From positions 1 through 35,079 of the forward strand of contig SHZC01000030.1 in the NCBI GenBank assembly GCA_009692505.1: a DNA stretch of 35,079 nucleotides. Direction: 5' to 3'. Shown here one piece after another: positions 25,604 through 35,079 of the stretch. The stretch's first letter is position 1. Every line of letters begins with the position of its first letter. The notes below the pieces were generated by a model that was not told the origin of the DNA, did no database searches, and saw only the letters and a program-made list of their open reading frames with translations. This stretch comes from Myxococcales bacterium. GTDB lineage: Bacteria; Myxococcota_A; Bradymonadia; UBA7976; UBA1532. Made by a program: the position numbers and the translations under genes.

Positions 25604-25663
25604 GGCGGCTCGGAGCCGGGCGCGCAGCGCGGTCAAGCCGCAGGACGACGGGACGCCGCTGCC

Positions 25664-28600
25664 TCAGAAGCCGCAGACGGCCGCACGAGCAGCGCCGACC
25701 TTGATGTTCACGCGCCAGCCCCGGCCGGAGGACCAAGCGTTCGCGTAGCTCTCGCCGGCATTCGGCTGATCGGGCATGATCGCCAGGTACCGGCCACCGA
25801 GACCCCACTCCGTACACCAGCTCTGCGCGACGCCGTCGCAGTTGGGCCCGAAGTAGTTGGTGAACCCTTGGTTCTGCTGAGCCCATCCGCCGCCCTCGGA
25901 GCGGTGCCACTTATTCCAGGCCCCAGACGCTGGGGCACCCGCCTGGTTGAGGTAGTTCGTCACATACCAGTTCGCGTTGTCGGAGCACCACGCACCGCCG
26001 CTCGCCTGCCCATTGGTGTGGACCTCGAAGAAGAAGAACCATGCAGGCTGAATCCCGGCGATACCTTGGAGGAAGGCACGGACAACCGCGCCGTTCGTAT
26101 CATCCCCGCCGCCGTCGAGGTAGGTGAACGCGGCGACACCGCCAGCCGGCCCGGCAGGCGGCGCGGCACAGGTCATCGTCCCGTTTGCCGACAGCACCGT
26201 GACGAACTGTCCGGCCGGGCAACTTCCGCCCACGATGTTGGACTTTCCGACCGGGAGCGCCGGTCCGACCCAGTTGCCGCCGGAGTCCACGACGCGCGTG
26301 CCGCGGGCATAGAGATCGCCGTTGACCCGCAGGTGCTGGCCGGCGCCATCGGGGCCGACCCACACGAAGCCGGTGCTCGCGCCGAGCACGAGGTTCTGCC
26401 CGTCTTCGCTGTAGATGCCCGGGATGCCCCAAGCCGCGCCGAGTCGAACGCGCCCGGCGCCCTCGGTGTCGTTGAACATATTGCGGCCTTCGCGACCCTG
26501 GATGAAGGTCTGCCTGCTCGAACCGTAGTAGGACGTCGCCCGGGCCCAGTTCTCGCCGCGGGTGTCCACGTTGCCCGAATGAACGACGTTGCCGTCCATC
26601 CGGGTGCCGCCCGCGAAGGTGCCGGTGTGGTTGATAGAGAGGGTGTCGCCACCGTCTTGCACGAGCGCCAGACCTCCGTCGCCGCGCCCCACGTTGCCCC
26701 CCAACATGAAGTCCGCGCCTCGATGGTTGAGGGTGAAGCCGTTGATGGTGGCCGTCCCCTGAATGGTGACGTTGCCGTTGGTCGTGCTGCTGCCATTGAC
26801 CTGGAGGTTGCCGCCCACGGTCAAGTTGCCGGCCATGCTCAGGGCCGCGGTGGTCAGGGTCCCGTTGACGGTGAGGTTCCGGCGGACGAGCAGGTCCCGC
26901 TGGACGTCCCCATCGGTCACGACGGTGAGGTTGCCGCTGATCGTCTGGCTGCCGTTGACCTGGGCGTTGGCCTGCATCGTGACCGCGCCTCTCAGGGTCG
27001 ATGCGCCGTTTACCGTCGCCGCGCCGTTGACCTGGAGGGTCGTCCCGAAAGTCCCGCTCCCGTTGACGTTGCTGCTCCCGTCAACCTGGAGGTTCGTGCC
27101 CACCGACAGGGCCTGGTCGACCCGAGCGGCCTGGGCGGCCCTGAAGTAGTTATTGGCGATGATGCCGCCGGGCGCCGTGAGCAGAAGGTCGTCGTCGCCG
27201 TCGTTCTGGATCCCGAGCTCCAAGCGCGTGGATTCGCCGCCCTTCCCGTAGTAACGCAGATAGGCCTCGTCGCCACCGCCGCCCCAGCGGTTCTCTTGGA
27301 ACTGAAGGCCGATCGTGCCGCTGCCGGGCCCAGCCAGCCGCACCGGTCCGGCCGAGTACAGCTCAATGTCATCGTCGGCGTCATTCATGATGCCGATCTG
27401 GAACCGAGCGGACTCACCGCCCTTCTGGAAGTAGCGAATGAAGGCCTCGTCGCCGGCGCCGCCCCAGTTGTTCTCCTTGAACTGGAAGCCGAGCGGCGTC
27501 CCGCCGGGACCGGCGACCCGAACATAACCGGCGGAGTAGAACTCGATGTCGTCGTCGGCGTCGTTGGCGGTGCCGATCTGGAGCTTGGAGTTCTCGCCCC
27601 CCTCGCCATAGTACCGAATCCAGGCATCGTCCCCGCCGCCGCCAAAGGCGTCATTGGGCCAGACGATGCCGTTGTCCCCGCCGCCCGCCGACGCGAAGAT
27701 GGGGTTGTAGCCGCCGGCGGCCCCGGCGCAGCCGACGCAGCCGCCCCTGATCACGAGGTTACGGTTGACGACGAGGTCGCCGTTCCCGCCGATGGTCACG
27801 CCACCCGCCGCGTTGAGCAGGATGTCGTCGTCGCCGTCGTTGAGGTTGGCGATCTCGAGCCGCGTATTCTCGCCGGCCTCGCTGTAGTAGCGCATGAAGG
27901 CCGTGTCGCCGGCCCCGCCCCAGCGATCGGTGGGGAATCGGAACTCGAGCTGCCCCGCTCCCGGGCCGTTCGCCCGCACGCCGCCCGCCGCATAGAGCTC
28001 GATCTCGTCGTTCCCGTCGTTCTGAACGCCGAGCTGCAGCATCGTGTCCGCGCCGACGCCCCCCTGGTTGGTGACGAACCTCAGCCAGGCCTCTTCGCCA
28101 TCGCCCGAGGGCACCTGGTTTGTGGGCCAATGGAGCCCGCCGCCGTCCTTCGACGGGCGGATCTCCCCGGCCGCGCCGGTCATCATAAGGTTTCGCGAGA
28201 CGCTCAGATCGCCGAGGCCCAGGACCTCTACACCGCCGGAGCCATTGAGGCGGATGGGATCGTTCTGGTCATCGCCCGTCCAGAGCTCGAGCGCGGTCTC
28301 GCCGGCGCCTCCGTACTGGATGTATCGGATGGCCGCCTGGTCGCCCCCGCCGAGGGCGTTATTCGCCCAGAGGATGCCCTTATTACCGGCGCCCGCTGAG
28401 GGTCGAATGAAGCTCGTCCCGACCTGGACGCTGCCGGTGTTGACCAGGAGGTTCCCAGCGTTGACGGTCGCGTCGCCGTTGGTGACGAGGAGGCTGTCTC
28501 GGATGGTGGCCGAGCCCTGAACGCGGAACGCGCCGTTGCGGATCTCCAGATCGGTCGCATTGACGCTGTACCAGTTGTCCGGGTGGTGAGCGCCCGAGGC

Positions 28601-29626
28601 GTCCTCGATGAAGATGGTTCGGCTCCCGTCGAAGCGAAGGGCGGCGTGCTTGGTCCCGAAGTTGAGAAACTGGAGGCCGGTGGCAAAGCCGGTATTGCCG
28701 ACGCCGATGTGCCGACCGCTGACCCGGAGGCTGCTCGTCATGGCCTCGAGGTTCTCGACCGGCTGGTCCTTGCGGAGGAACGCCGCCGAGGTGACGCCGT
28801 CGATGAAATCGGCGTCAAGGCCTGAGCCCGGACCATCGACCTGGATGATCTTCGCCAAGACCTGGGCGGGCGTGTCCGGCGAGCCGTTCATGCCGGCCGC
28901 GCCGACCGCGCCGACCGCGCCGACCGCGCCGACCGCGCCGACCGCGCCGACCGCGCCGACCGCGCCGACCGCGCCGACCGCGCCGGCCGCGCCGACCGGG
29001 CCGACCGGGCCGAGGTCACCCTTGATGCCCTGGATGCCCTGGATGCCCTGGATGCCCTGCGCCCCTTGGGGACCCGCGGGTCCCTGCGCGCCGATCGCGC
29101 CGACCGCGCCCACCGGCCCGACGGCCCCCTGCGGCCCGACGAGGTTGGTCGGTTGCCCGACCCACTGGCCCATGGCGTTGACGATGGGCACGCCGCCAAT
29201 CTGGATGTCACTCGCGTTGACGCGACCGCCGACGACGGACTGCGAGACCAACGCGAAGGGCACGGAGACGAAGCGGGTTCGCGGCAGCAGATCCGTGCCC
29301 CCGACGGTGATTTGAAGATAGGTGCCCTGGGCGATAATCGCCGGAGTGATCGGCGTCGTCGAGCCGAGAAGCACGCTGTAGTACCCCTCGACGAGGGCCG
29401 TATTGTTGTAGGTCTCGGTCCAGACCGCGGCCCCGCCCATCGCCGCGGCGAAGAACTGGAAGCGGAGGTTGACCGAGCCCATGATCGGGTTGGCGGCGTT
29501 GTCGACGAGCAAGCCCTCTTGGTGCATCAAGCTCGGCGGCGCCTGCGCGAGAGCGGGCGTGCTCCCAAGGGCGATCAAGCCGACCGACAAGCCAAGGGTC
29601 CGCCGCACAGGTTCGAGTGACTTCAT
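25664..29626 (-). CDS. Secreted collagen-like / tail-fibre-like repeat protein (1320 residues)
   Basis: The start ATG at 29626 has GGGGGGGGTCGAA directly upstream. A signal peptide (to about residue 28, STPALAQA) precedes a 130-residue beta-rich N-terminal domain (SVNLRFQFFAA, AAVWTETYNN). Then 29 Gly-x-y triplets (164-250) form a collagen-like stretch, with an almost pure GAV run. Six units of about 55 residues follow, each with RY/RF, G-E, ND-x-D/NDDI and AxGGV motifs (for example GDEAFIRYFQKGGESARFQI), then Asn/Gly-rich strand repeats (TVGGNLQVNGS). The C-terminus ends GRGWRVNIKVGAARAAVCGF. Such trimeric fibre-like proteins are typically adhesins or appendage tips. No known domain gives a ligand. 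The collagen-like part carries long DNA repeats prone to length change. Confidence 0.88.
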   Translation of the reverse strand: MKSLEPVRRTLGLSVGLIALGSTPALAQAPPSLMHQEGLLVDNAANPIMGSVNLRFQFFAAAMGGAAVWTETYNNTALVEGYYSVLLGSTTPITPAIIAQGTYLQITVGGTDLLPRTRFVSVPFALVSQSVVGGRVNASDIQIGGVPIVNAMGQWVGQPTNLVGPQGAVGPVGAVGAIGAQGPAGPQGAQGIQGIQGIQGIKGDLGPVGPVGAAGAVGAVGAVGAVGAVGAVGAVGAVGAVGAAGMNGSPDTPAQVLAKIIQVDGPGSGLDADFIDGVTSAAFLRKDQPVENLEAMTSSLRVSGRHIGVGNTGFATGLQFLNFGTKHAALRFDGSRTIFIEDASGAHHPDNWYSVNATDLEIRNGAFRVQGSATIRDSLLVTNGDATVNAGNLLVNTGSVQVGTSFIRPSAGAGNKGILWANNALGGGDQAAIRYIQYGGAGETALELWTGDDQNDPIRLNGSGGVEVLGLGDLSVSRNLMMTGAAGEIRPSKDGGGLHWPTNQVPSGDGEEAWLRFVTNQGGVGADTMLQLGVQNDGNDEIELYAAGGVRANGPGAGQLEFRFPTDRWGGAGDTAFMRYYSEAGENTRLEIANLNDGDDDILLNAAGGVTIGGNGDLVVNRNLVIRGGCVGCAGAAGGYNPIFASAGGGDNGIVWPNDAFGGGGDDAWIRYYGEGGENSKLQIGTANDADDDIEFYSAGYVRVAGPGGTPLGFQFKENNWGGAGDEAFIRYFQKGGESARFQIGIMNDADDDIELYSAGPVRLAGPGSGTIGLQFQENRWGGGGDEAYLRYYGKGGESTRLELGIQNDGDDDLLLTAPGGIIANNYFRAAQAARVDQALSVGTNLQVDGSSNVNGSGTFGTTLQVNGAATVNGASTLRGAVTMQANAQVNGSQTISGNLTVVTDGDVQRDLLVRRNLTVNGTLTTAALSMAGNLTVGGNLQVNGSSTTNGNVTIQGTATINGFTLNHRGADFMLGGNVGRGDGGLALVQDGGDTLSINHTGTFAGGTRMDGNVVHSGNVDTRGENWARATSYYGSSRQTFIQGREGRNMFNDTEGAGRVRLGAAWGIPGIYSEDGQNLVLGASTGFVWVGPDGAGQHLRVNGDLYARGTRVVDSGGNWVGPALPVGKSNIVGGSCPAGQFVTVLSANGTMTCAAPPAGPAGGVAAFTYLDGGGDDTNGAVVRAFLQGIAGIQPAWFFFFEVHTNGQASGGAWCSDNANWYVTNYLNQAGAPASGAWNKWHRSEGGGWAQQNQGFTNYFGPNCDGVAQSWCTEWGLGGRYLAIMPDQPNAGESYANAWSSGRGWRVNIKVGAARAAVCGF
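28899..28979 (+). repeat. Nine perfect tandem copies of a 9-bp unit (GCGCCGACC)
   Basis: The unit is GCGCCGACC on the plus strand; on the gene strand it encodes repeated Gly-Ala-Val. Nine identical copies occupy 28899-28979 and imperfect copies extend on the far side to about 29010. A second 9-bp tandem set (CTGGATGCC, Gly-Ile-Gln) lies at about 29030-29060. Copy gain or loss would lengthen or shorten the fibre by three residues without breaking the frame. Confidence 0.96.
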
Positions 29627-29700
29627 TTCGACCCCCCCCTAACGTCCACCGGATCACGGTCCTCAAAGACCGCGCCGGAGAGTACAACAAAACGGTGGTG

Positions 29701-30060
29701 TCATGGCAAGTGAGTCGCTGGAGGCGCCGACTCGCCGAGACCCGGAGCGACCGCGGCGCCCTGAGGCATGCTCCCTCCCAGCCGCCCAATCGCAGTCTGG
29801 ACCCAAGGCACGCTCGCGGGCGCAGGCGGCGATGAGGCCATGGGCAGCGCGGCCACAGTCTGGGCCTCCGCCGAGCGACATTGCATATAGAAACATCGCA
29901 GTGGGCTGGCGCAGTCCGCGGTGCGTCCGCAGGACTCCCCGTCGCGGCCCTGACGCGAGGGATCAGCCGCGGCGCTCTCGGGCTGCGGCGACGAGCACGC
30001 GAGGCAGAGAGCGAGGCAGAGGGCGAGCACGAGGAAGGGTAGGGGTCGGGTGCTTGACAT
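29701..30060 (-). CDS. Small Cys-containing predicted lipoprotein
   Basis: 119 residues from ATG 30060. The leader RPLPFLVLALCLALCLAC ends in a lipobox-like LCLAC followed by SSPQPESAA, so the mature protein is probably lipid-anchored. A single Cys-rich motif CGRTADCASPLRCFYMQC (residues 43-60) matches one unit of the larger Cys-repeat proteins nearby. The remaining half is Ala/Pro-rich. A longer reading to 30564 would overlap the next gene and is rejected. It lies 53 bases downstream of the 30114-32594 gene and 74 bases before the collagen-like gene, all in the same direction. Function unknown. Confidence 0.62.
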   Translation of the reverse strand: MSSTRPLPFLVLALCLALCLACSSPQPESAAADPSRQGRDGESCGRTADCASPLRCFYMQCRSAEAQTVAALPMASSPPAPASVPWVQTAIGRLGGSMPQGAAVAPGLGESAPPATHLP

Positions 30061-30113
30061 GGACCTGAGCGTACGATCGGAGCGCGGCGTCTGGCGAGTC
30101 CGAAATCGAACCG

Positions 30114-32594
30114 TCAGCGTCGTCGGCGTCGAGCCACGGAGACGACGAGCACACCGACGAAGGGCCAGAGGCCCGCGCCCCGCCCCGCGCCCACCTCGCA
30201 GGCGCAGTTCGTCGCGGGGTCTCCAGGGACCAGGCCGAGGTCCTCTCCGCCCCGGCGGCCACCATCGCCGCCGATTGGGGTCGCGCCACCGTCCGTCGGG
30301 GCTGGCTGGCCATCGGTCTCGACGCGGGCGTCGATAGGCAGACCCGCCTCGTTCAACCGCCCGGCGTCGGTTGGCCCGGCGTCCGTCGGCTCGGCCCCTT
30401 CGAGCACACACTGAGCGAGCCCCTGCCGCTCGACACAGACCTGCCCGAGTGGGCAGCGAACGCCGTTGCAGGGGTCGTCGATGCAGTCGCCCTGCTCGCA
30501 GACTCGCCCCTGGCCGCAGGTCACGCCGACACAGGGGTCGACGCCACACTCGCCGTCGGCGCACCGCTGTCCGTCCGCGCAGCTCACCTCCACGCAGGCG
30601 TCAGCCACGCACTCCCCGTCGAGACAGACCTCGCTCCCGGTGCAGGACCGATCGGCGCAGGAGCCGACGCAGCTTCCACCGCGGCAGAACTGTCCGGCTT
30701 CGCACGTCACGGCCGCGCAGGGGTCGGGTAGGCAGACGCCGTCGGTGCAGAGCTCGAGCGCCGCGCAGCCACGACCGTAGCAGTCATCGGCGACGCATCG
30801 GCCGTCGCGACAGGCCTCGCCGCTGCCGCAGCTCACGTCGGCGCAGCGATCGATGCACGCGCCGAGCTCCAGGTCACAACTCTCCTGCGCCGGGCAAGGC
30901 TCGACCTCGCAGCGCGCTCGGCAGAAGCCACCCACGCAGACCAGGCTCCCGCCGCACTCGTTATTGTCGCAGCCGTCGGCGCATCGACCGGCGAGGCAAG
31001 CCTGGCCCTCGGGGCAAATGGCCGTCTCATCCACGGTGCCGTCACAGTCTTCGTCGCTGCCGTCGCAGGTCTCCGTGGGGATCTCGCCGCAGCGGCCGCA
31101 GGCGTTTCGCACGCCTTCGTCCAGGCGGCTGTCGCAGTCGTTGTCGAGCGCGTCGCAGACTTCGTCAACAGGGTTGACCATCTCCACGCAGGCGACGGCG
31201 CCCTCGACGCAGACCTCGGTGCCCATGCTGCAGACACCGGGTGAGACCGTCAGGCATGGCCCGCCTTCCGGCAGACCCTCGTCGATATTGCCATCGCAGT
31301 CGTTGTCGAGCGCGTCGCAGAGCTCGTCGATCGCGGCCGTGTCCGGCTGGCAGCTCAAGCCATCGGGGAGCAGGCAGACCTGGTGGCCAACGGCGCAGAC
31401 CCCGGGGAGGTTTGTTGGGCATTCGGCACCTTCGACCCCCTCGTCGATGGTCCCGTCGCAGTCCTCGTCCTCGCCATTGCAGATCTCCTCGGCGGGCGCG
31501 GCGCAGTTGTCACAAGCGTCCCCGACGCCGTCGAGGTCGCCGTCGATCTGGTCGGCGTTGGGCACGGCTCGGCAGTTGTCGCAGGCATCCCCGTGCCCGT
31601 CCCGGTCGAAGTCCGCCTGGTTCGGGTTGGGGTCCGTCGGGCAGTTGTCGTCGTTGACGCAGACCTCGTCCTGGTCCTCATCGCTGCACTGCAGTCCGAA
31701 GCCCCACTGGATGTTGAAGCAGATCGCGGCAGACATCTCGTCGGGCTCGAGCGGGCCGACTGCGAAGCGCAGGCTGAGCGTGACGTCGTAGCCGCCATCC
31801 GTGACCAGGTCGCCATTGAGATCGGTGTCGGCGTTTAGGTCGTTGGTGAGTCGCCCGCGGAGGGGCGCGCAGCCGTTCGCGGTCTCGGCGATGCGTCGCC
31901 GACTCTCGCTATACTCGGCGATCTCCCAGTTGCCCAAGAAGCGGTCGCGGGGATCCTGACCGTAGAGGGCCAAATATGTGGTGGGCCGCGCCGGATCGTC
32001 GCCCTCATCAAACTCGAAGAGCGTCCGAGGCACACCTGCGCCCGTGCCGCCAAAGTCGTTGTTGAAGTCACCGCTGAAGTAGAGGTCGCCGTCGATGTAC
32101 GGGGTGAGCATGAGCTCGTCGACGCGTCCGCCCGTATTGTTGGTGAAGGTGTAACACTGAGTCAGGACGTTGCACTCCAGCTCGGAGATGAGGTGCACGG
32201 CGACACCGTCCAGGCTGAAGTCGCTCGTGATGCGGTTGCCCTCTCCATCGGCCACGGGGGCTGGACGCGCCGGCACGAGGGCTGCGGCTCTCTGGCCTTC
32301 GAGCCACGCTCCGGAGGAGGCCCCGCCTGCGGTTCGGCACAAGAAGGACATGCTCTCGTAGACCGTGCCGGCCGGGCCTTCATCGGGCATATCGACGGGG
32401 TTGTAAGTCGCGTTCTGGCGAATACCGACCGCCGAGCCGAAGGCCCCGTAGCGGTCAACCCCGAGGGAGACGACGCCGACGCTCGGGTCGCAGGCCGCTC
32501 CCGTCCGCATGGGCTGGAAGGACGCCACGGGGGCGGCGAGCGCGCAGAGCGGCGTGATGAGGGACAGAAACGCGAAGACGTCAGACGTGCGCAT
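30114..32594 (-). CDS. Mosaic Cys-rich surface protein: TSP3, MopE and EGF-like repeats, MYXO-CTERM
   Basis: 826 residues from ATG 32594; a TTG 12 bases earlier is less likely. A signal peptide ([20 protein letters not shown]) leads to an unassigned N-terminal domain to about 300. Next come calcium-type thrombospondin type 3 repeats (about 300-355: [34 protein letters not shown]), four MopE-like units (about 360-505: [14 protein letters not shown] and three more), and EGF-like units (about 510-740: [17 protein letters not shown] and similar). A Pro/Gly/Asp linker follows. The tail is the MYXO-CTERM: NCACEV, a hydrophobic helix ([13 protein letters not shown]) and RRRRR. It is predicted to be anchored at the cell surface by this tag, with Asp-rich metal-binding repeats. 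No enzyme motif is visible. UvrA lies 54 bases upstream in the same direction. Confidence 0.9.
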   Translation of the reverse strand: MRTSDVFAFLSLITPLCALAAPVASFQPMRTGAACDPSVGVVSLGVDRYGAFGSAVGIRQNATYNPVDMPDEGPAGTVYESMSFLCRTAGGASSGAWLEGQRAAALVPARPAPVADGEGNRITSDFSLDGVAVHLISELECNVLTQCYTFTNNTGGRVDELMLTPYIDGDLYFSGDFNNDFGGTGAGVPRTLFEFDEGDDPARPTTYLALYGQDPRDRFLGNWEIAEYSESRRRIAETANGCAPLRGRLTNDLNADTDLNGDLVTDGGYDVTLSLRFAVGPLEPDEMSAAICFNIQWGFGLQCSDEDQDEVCVNDDNCPTDPNPNQADFDRDGHGDACDNCRAVPNADQIDGDLDGVGDACDNCAAPAEEICNGEDEDCDGTIDEGVEGAECPTNLPGVCAVGHQVCLLPDGLSCQPDTAAIDELCDALDNDCDGNIDEGLPEGGPCLTVSPGVCSMGTEVCVEGAVACVEMVNPVDEVCDALDNDCDSRLDEGVRNACGRCGEIPTETCDGSDEDCDGTVDETAICPEGQACLAGRCADGCDNNECGGSLVCVGGFCRARCEVEPCPAQESCDLELGACIDRCADVSCGSGEACRDGRCVADDCYGRGCAALELCTDGVCLPDPCAAVTCEAGQFCRGGSCVGSCADRSCTGSEVCLDGECVADACVEVSCADGQRCADGECGVDPCVGVTCGQGRVCEQGDCIDDPCNGVRCPLGQVCVERQGLAQCVLEGAEPTDAGPTDAGRLNEAGLPIDARVETDGQPAPTDGGATPIGGDGGRRGGEDLGLVPGDPATNCACEVGAGRGAGLWPFVGVLVVSVARRRRR

Positions 32595-32648
32595 GAAGCG
32601 GTCCAAGATGTTGGGGTGATCGGAGGGTGAGGGGAGGGACGGGCCGCG

Positions 32649-35079
32649 TCAATGTCCGGCGCGGCGGGGCTTGGCGGTGGGCAAAGGCGTCGAGAGGGTC
32701 TTACGCAGATAACGTCCGGTGTGGCTGTCCTCGATCGTCGAGACCTGCTCCGGCGTGCCGCAGGCGAGCAGCCGACCCCCACCTGAGCCGCCTTCCGGAC
32801 CCAGATCAATGACCCAGTCCGCCGTCTTGATGATCTCCAGGTTGTGCTCGATCATCACGATGGTATTGCCGGCTTGCGCGAGTCGTTGCACGACCTCCAG
32901 CAGGCGCCGGATGTCTTCGAAGTGCAGGCCCGTCGAGGGCTCGTCGAGGACATAGAGCGTGCGCCCGGTGGCGGTCCGGGCGAGCTCGCGGGAGAGCTTG
33001 ATGCGTTGAGCTTCACCGCCCGACAACGTGGTCGACGGCTGGCCTAAGTGCAGGTAGCCGAGCCCCACGTCCTGCAGCGTCTGGAGGACCCGATAGATGC
33101 GCTTGTGGTGGCGAAAGAGCTCCGCCGCGTCGTCGATGGAGGTCTCAAGCACCTCGCTGATGTTCAGGTCCTGATAACGCACACGCAGCGTGGCCTCGTT
33201 GAACCTTCGGCCCTGGCAGGCCTCGCAGGGCACATAGACGTCGGCGAGAAAGTGCATCTCCACGCGCGTCACGCCCGCGCCCTCGCAGCTCTCACAACGC
33301 CCGCCCTTCACATTGAAGCTGAACCGCCCGGCCGTGAAGCCATAAGCCTTGGACTCGCGGGTCGAGGCGAAGACCTCGCGGACCTCATCCCAGACCTTCG
33401 TATAGGTCGCCGGGTTGCTTCGGGGCGTGCGGCCGATGGGGCTCTGATCGATGTCGATGACCTTGTCGAGGTGCTCGAGGCCCCGCAGCGCGTCGTGGGG
33501 GCCGGGCACGTCGCTGGCACCATTGAGCGCGCGCGAGGCCGCGGGCAGGAGGATCTCGTTGACGAGCGTGCTCTTGCCCGCGCCGCTCACCCCCGTCACG
33601 CAGGTGAACAGGCCAACGGGAATCTCGACCGAGATGTTCTGGAGGTTATTGGCCCGCGCGCCCTCGATGCGGATCACCCGGCGGGGATCAAACGTCCGCC
33701 GAACCTCGGGGGCCTCGATGCGGCGCACCCCTGAGAGGTATTGACCCGTCAAGCTCTCGGCCGTGGCCTTGACCTGCGCCGGCGTGCCGCTCGCCATGAC
33801 CCGCCCGCCGTGTCGGCCTGCGCCGGGGCCGAAGTCGACGATGTGGTCACACAGCTCCATGATCTCCTGATCGTGCTCGACGACCAGCACGCTGTTGCCC
33901 AGGTCACGCAGGTGCTCGAGCGTGGAGATCAGGCGACGATTGTCTCGCGGGTGAAGCCCGATGCTCGGCTCGTCGAGGATGTAGAGGACGCCGGTCAGCT
34001 CACTGCCCATCTGGCTGGCCAGACGGATGCGCTGGCTCTCCCCACCGGAGAGCGTCGGGCCCGGACGATCGAGGCTGAGATACTCCAGCCCGACGTCGAG
34101 CAGGAACTTCAAGCGCCCGCAAATCTCCTTGATCAGCTCCTCGCCGATGAGCTTCCGGGCCCCCACAAGCGTCATCTCCCGGAAGAACGAGTAGGCCTCG
34201 GCGATGGTCATCGCGTTAATCTCAAGGATGGATCGCTCGTCGATGTGCACGGCCGCGCTCTCCGGGCGCAGTCGCTTGCCCCGGCACGCCTTGCACGGCG
34301 CGGTGCTGAAGTACTGCGCCATGGAGATGCGCGTCTCCTCGCTCTGGCTCTCCCGCCAGCGACGCATCATGGTGGGCACGACGCCCTCCCAAGCCGTGTC
34401 AAACTTCTCGACGCCCGCGCCCCGCTTCCACTTGACCGCGACCGTCTCCTCTCCCGTGCCTTCCAAAAGGACCCGCCGACCGGCCGGGTCAAGAGTCCGC
34501 CAGGGGGCGTCGAGATCCACGGCATGGGCTTCCGCGACGGCGTCCATGATCTTCTTCGTCCACGCGCCGTTGGGATGAGCGAGCAGGTAACGCCAGGGCT
34601 TGATGGCGCCGGCGTTCACGGACAACTCCACGTCCGGCACCAGCCGCTCGGGATCAATCTCCAGCGCGGTGCCCAAGCCGTTGCACTCGGTACACATCCC
34701 GAGCGGCGAGTTGAACGAGAAGCTCTGCGGCGTCAGCTCGGGGTAGCCGATCGCGCAATGTTCGCAGGCCCGGTGCTCACTGAACAGCCGATCCTCTCCC
34801 TCAGCGACGAGCGCGGCGATCACCTTGCCTTCGCCCCTCTTCAGGGCCAGCTCCACCGAGTCGGTGATGCGGGCCCGCGCGTCCGGCTTGGACACCAGCC
34901 GATCGACGACGACCTCCACGCGATGGCGTTTCTTCTTGTCGAGCGTCAGCTTCTCGTCGAGCTCGACCACGACCCCGTCGATCCGAATCCGCGCGAAGCC
35001 GTGGCCGCGCAGCTCGCCGAGGAGGTCCGCATGCGCGCCCTTGCGGTTCTCCACGACGGGAGAGAGCAGCGTATATCTC
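32649..35079 (-). CDS. uvrA: Excinuclease ABC subunit A, N-terminal part missing at window edge
   Basis: About 810 residues are visible; the reading frame stays open through the right edge, so roughly 130-150 N-terminal residues (including the first Walker A) lie outside. Seen motifs: first zinc finger CEHC...CTEC, signature LSGGESQRIRL, Walker B VLYILDEPSIGLHP, second Walker A GVSGAGKSTLV, second zinc finger CESC...CEAC, LSGGEAQRIKL and VLDEPSTGLHFEDI. UvrA recognises bulky DNA lesions with UvrB in nucleotide excision repair in the cytoplasm. The last residues are Ala/Pro/Arg-rich. No SOS operator can be judged because the promoter is off the window. Confidence 0.97.
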   Translation of the reverse strand, partial: RYTLLSPVVENRKGAHADLLGELRGHGFARIRIDGVVVELDEKLTLDKKKRHRVEVVVDRLVSKPDARARITDSVELALKRGEGKVIAALVAEGEDRLFSEHRACEHCAIGYPELTPQSFSFNSPLGMCTECNGLGTALEIDPERLVPDVELSVNAGAIKPWRYLLAHPNGAWTKKIMDAVAEAHAVDLDAPWRTLDPAGRRVLLEGTGEETVAVKWKRGAGVEKFDTAWEGVVPTMMRRWRESQSEETRISMAQYFSTAPCKACRGKRLRPESAAVHIDERSILEINAMTIAEAYSFFREMTLVGARKLIGEELIKEICGRLKFLLDVGLEYLSLDRPGPTLSGGESQRIRLASQMGSELTGVLYILDEPSIGLHPRDNRRLISTLEHLRDLGNSVLVVEHDQEIMELCDHIVDFGPGAGRHGGRVMASGTPAQVKATAESLTGQYLSGVRRIEAPEVRRTFDPRRVIRIEGARANNLQNISVEIPVGLFTCVTGVSGAGKSTLVNEILLPAASRALNGASDVPGPHDALRGLEHLDKVIDIDQSPIGRTPRSNPATYTKVWDEVREVFASTRESKAYGFTAGRFSFNVKGGRCESCEGAGVTRVEMHFLADVYVPCEACQGRRFNEATLRVRYQDLNISEVLETSIDDAAELFRHHKRIYRVLQTLQDVGLGYLHLGQPSTTLSGGEAQRIKLSRELARTATGRTLYVLDEPSTGLHFEDIRRLLEVVQRLAQAGNTIVMIEHNLEIIKTADWVIDLGPEGGSGGGRLLACGTPEQVSTIEDSHTGRYLRKTLSTPLPTAKPRRAGH

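Noticed and set aside
25868..28399. Plus-strand reading frame of 843 codons opposite the collagen-like gene.
   Set aside because: It is an antisense frame held open by the Gly/Asp-rich repeats of the opposite gene, with low-complexity Ala/Val/Arg composition and no recognised motif.
29657..29672. Small inverted repeat (CGGTC, six-base loop, GACCG) upstream of the collagen-like gene.
   Set aside because: Only five base pairs, no U-run and no conserved position, so it is likely chance in GC-rich DNA.
29701..30564. Longer reading of the small lipoprotein gene up to 30564.
   Set aside because: The extra part overlaps the coding sequence of the 30114-32594 gene in another frame and is Arg-rich noise. 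The signal peptide begins at the Met at 30060.

Overview
The window is high-GC, gene-dense DNA from a member of the Myxococcota (old Deltaproteobacteria), probably a Polyangia/Sandaracinus-like lineage. The lineage call rests on sequence signs: two proteins end in a MYXO-CTERM sorting tail (Cys-x-Cys, one membrane helix, Arg cluster), there are several very Cys-rich secreted proteins with MopE-type CNGxDDDCDG repeats, and phosphofructokinase and a Ser/Thr kinase share a gene cluster as in the Myxococcus pfk-pkn4 pair. No tRNA, rRNA, CRISPR array, insertion sequence or prophage was seen. No stretch longer than 300 bases lacks a gene; the largest gaps are about 176 and 150 bases.

Layout. 1-4355 (minus): two genes of the 2-hydroxyacyl-CoA dehydratase/BadF activase class, the second cut by the left edge. 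They are divergent from a TetR regulator (4458-5063), with an inverted-repeat operator candidate just ahead of the activase start. 5060-8730 (minus): a four-gene run of a 96-residue conserved protein, 6-phosphofructokinase, a YjfB-like small protein and a membrane Ser/Thr kinase. 8881-10325 (plus): a secreted protein of unknown function overlapping a matrixin-type metalloprotease with a MYXO-CTERM tail. 10326-10393: a short tandem repeat and hairpin between convergent genes. 10380-14640 (minus): two Cys-rich predicted lipoproteins.

14817-21171 (plus): a PilZ protein followed by a compact purine-catabolism operon: DUF6986 protein, membrane cytochrome-c urate oxidase (PuuD), allantoinase, allantoicase, OHCU decarboxylase and 5-hydroxyisourate hydrolase. 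Together these take urate through 5-hydroxyisourate, OHCU, allantoin and allantoate to ureidoglycolate plus urea. No ureidoglycolate lyase or urease is visible, so DUF6986 is the obvious orphan to place in the pathway.

21269-25603 (plus): a giant Cys-repeat lipoprotein and a membrane-anchored TPR protein. 25664-32594 (minus): a 1320-residue secreted collagen-like/tail-fibre-like protein with tandem DNA repeats, a small lipoprotein, and an 826-residue mosaic protein (thrombospondin type 3, MopE and EGF-like repeats, MYXO-CTERM). 32649 to the right edge (minus): UvrA, missing its N-terminus.

The window is therefore housekeeping and catabolic genes interleaved with a rich cell-surface inventory. 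The most testable points are the kinase/phosphofructokinase cluster, the orphan DUF6986 enzyme, the MYXO-CTERM tail triplication and hairpin, and the poly-G ribosome-binding sites.
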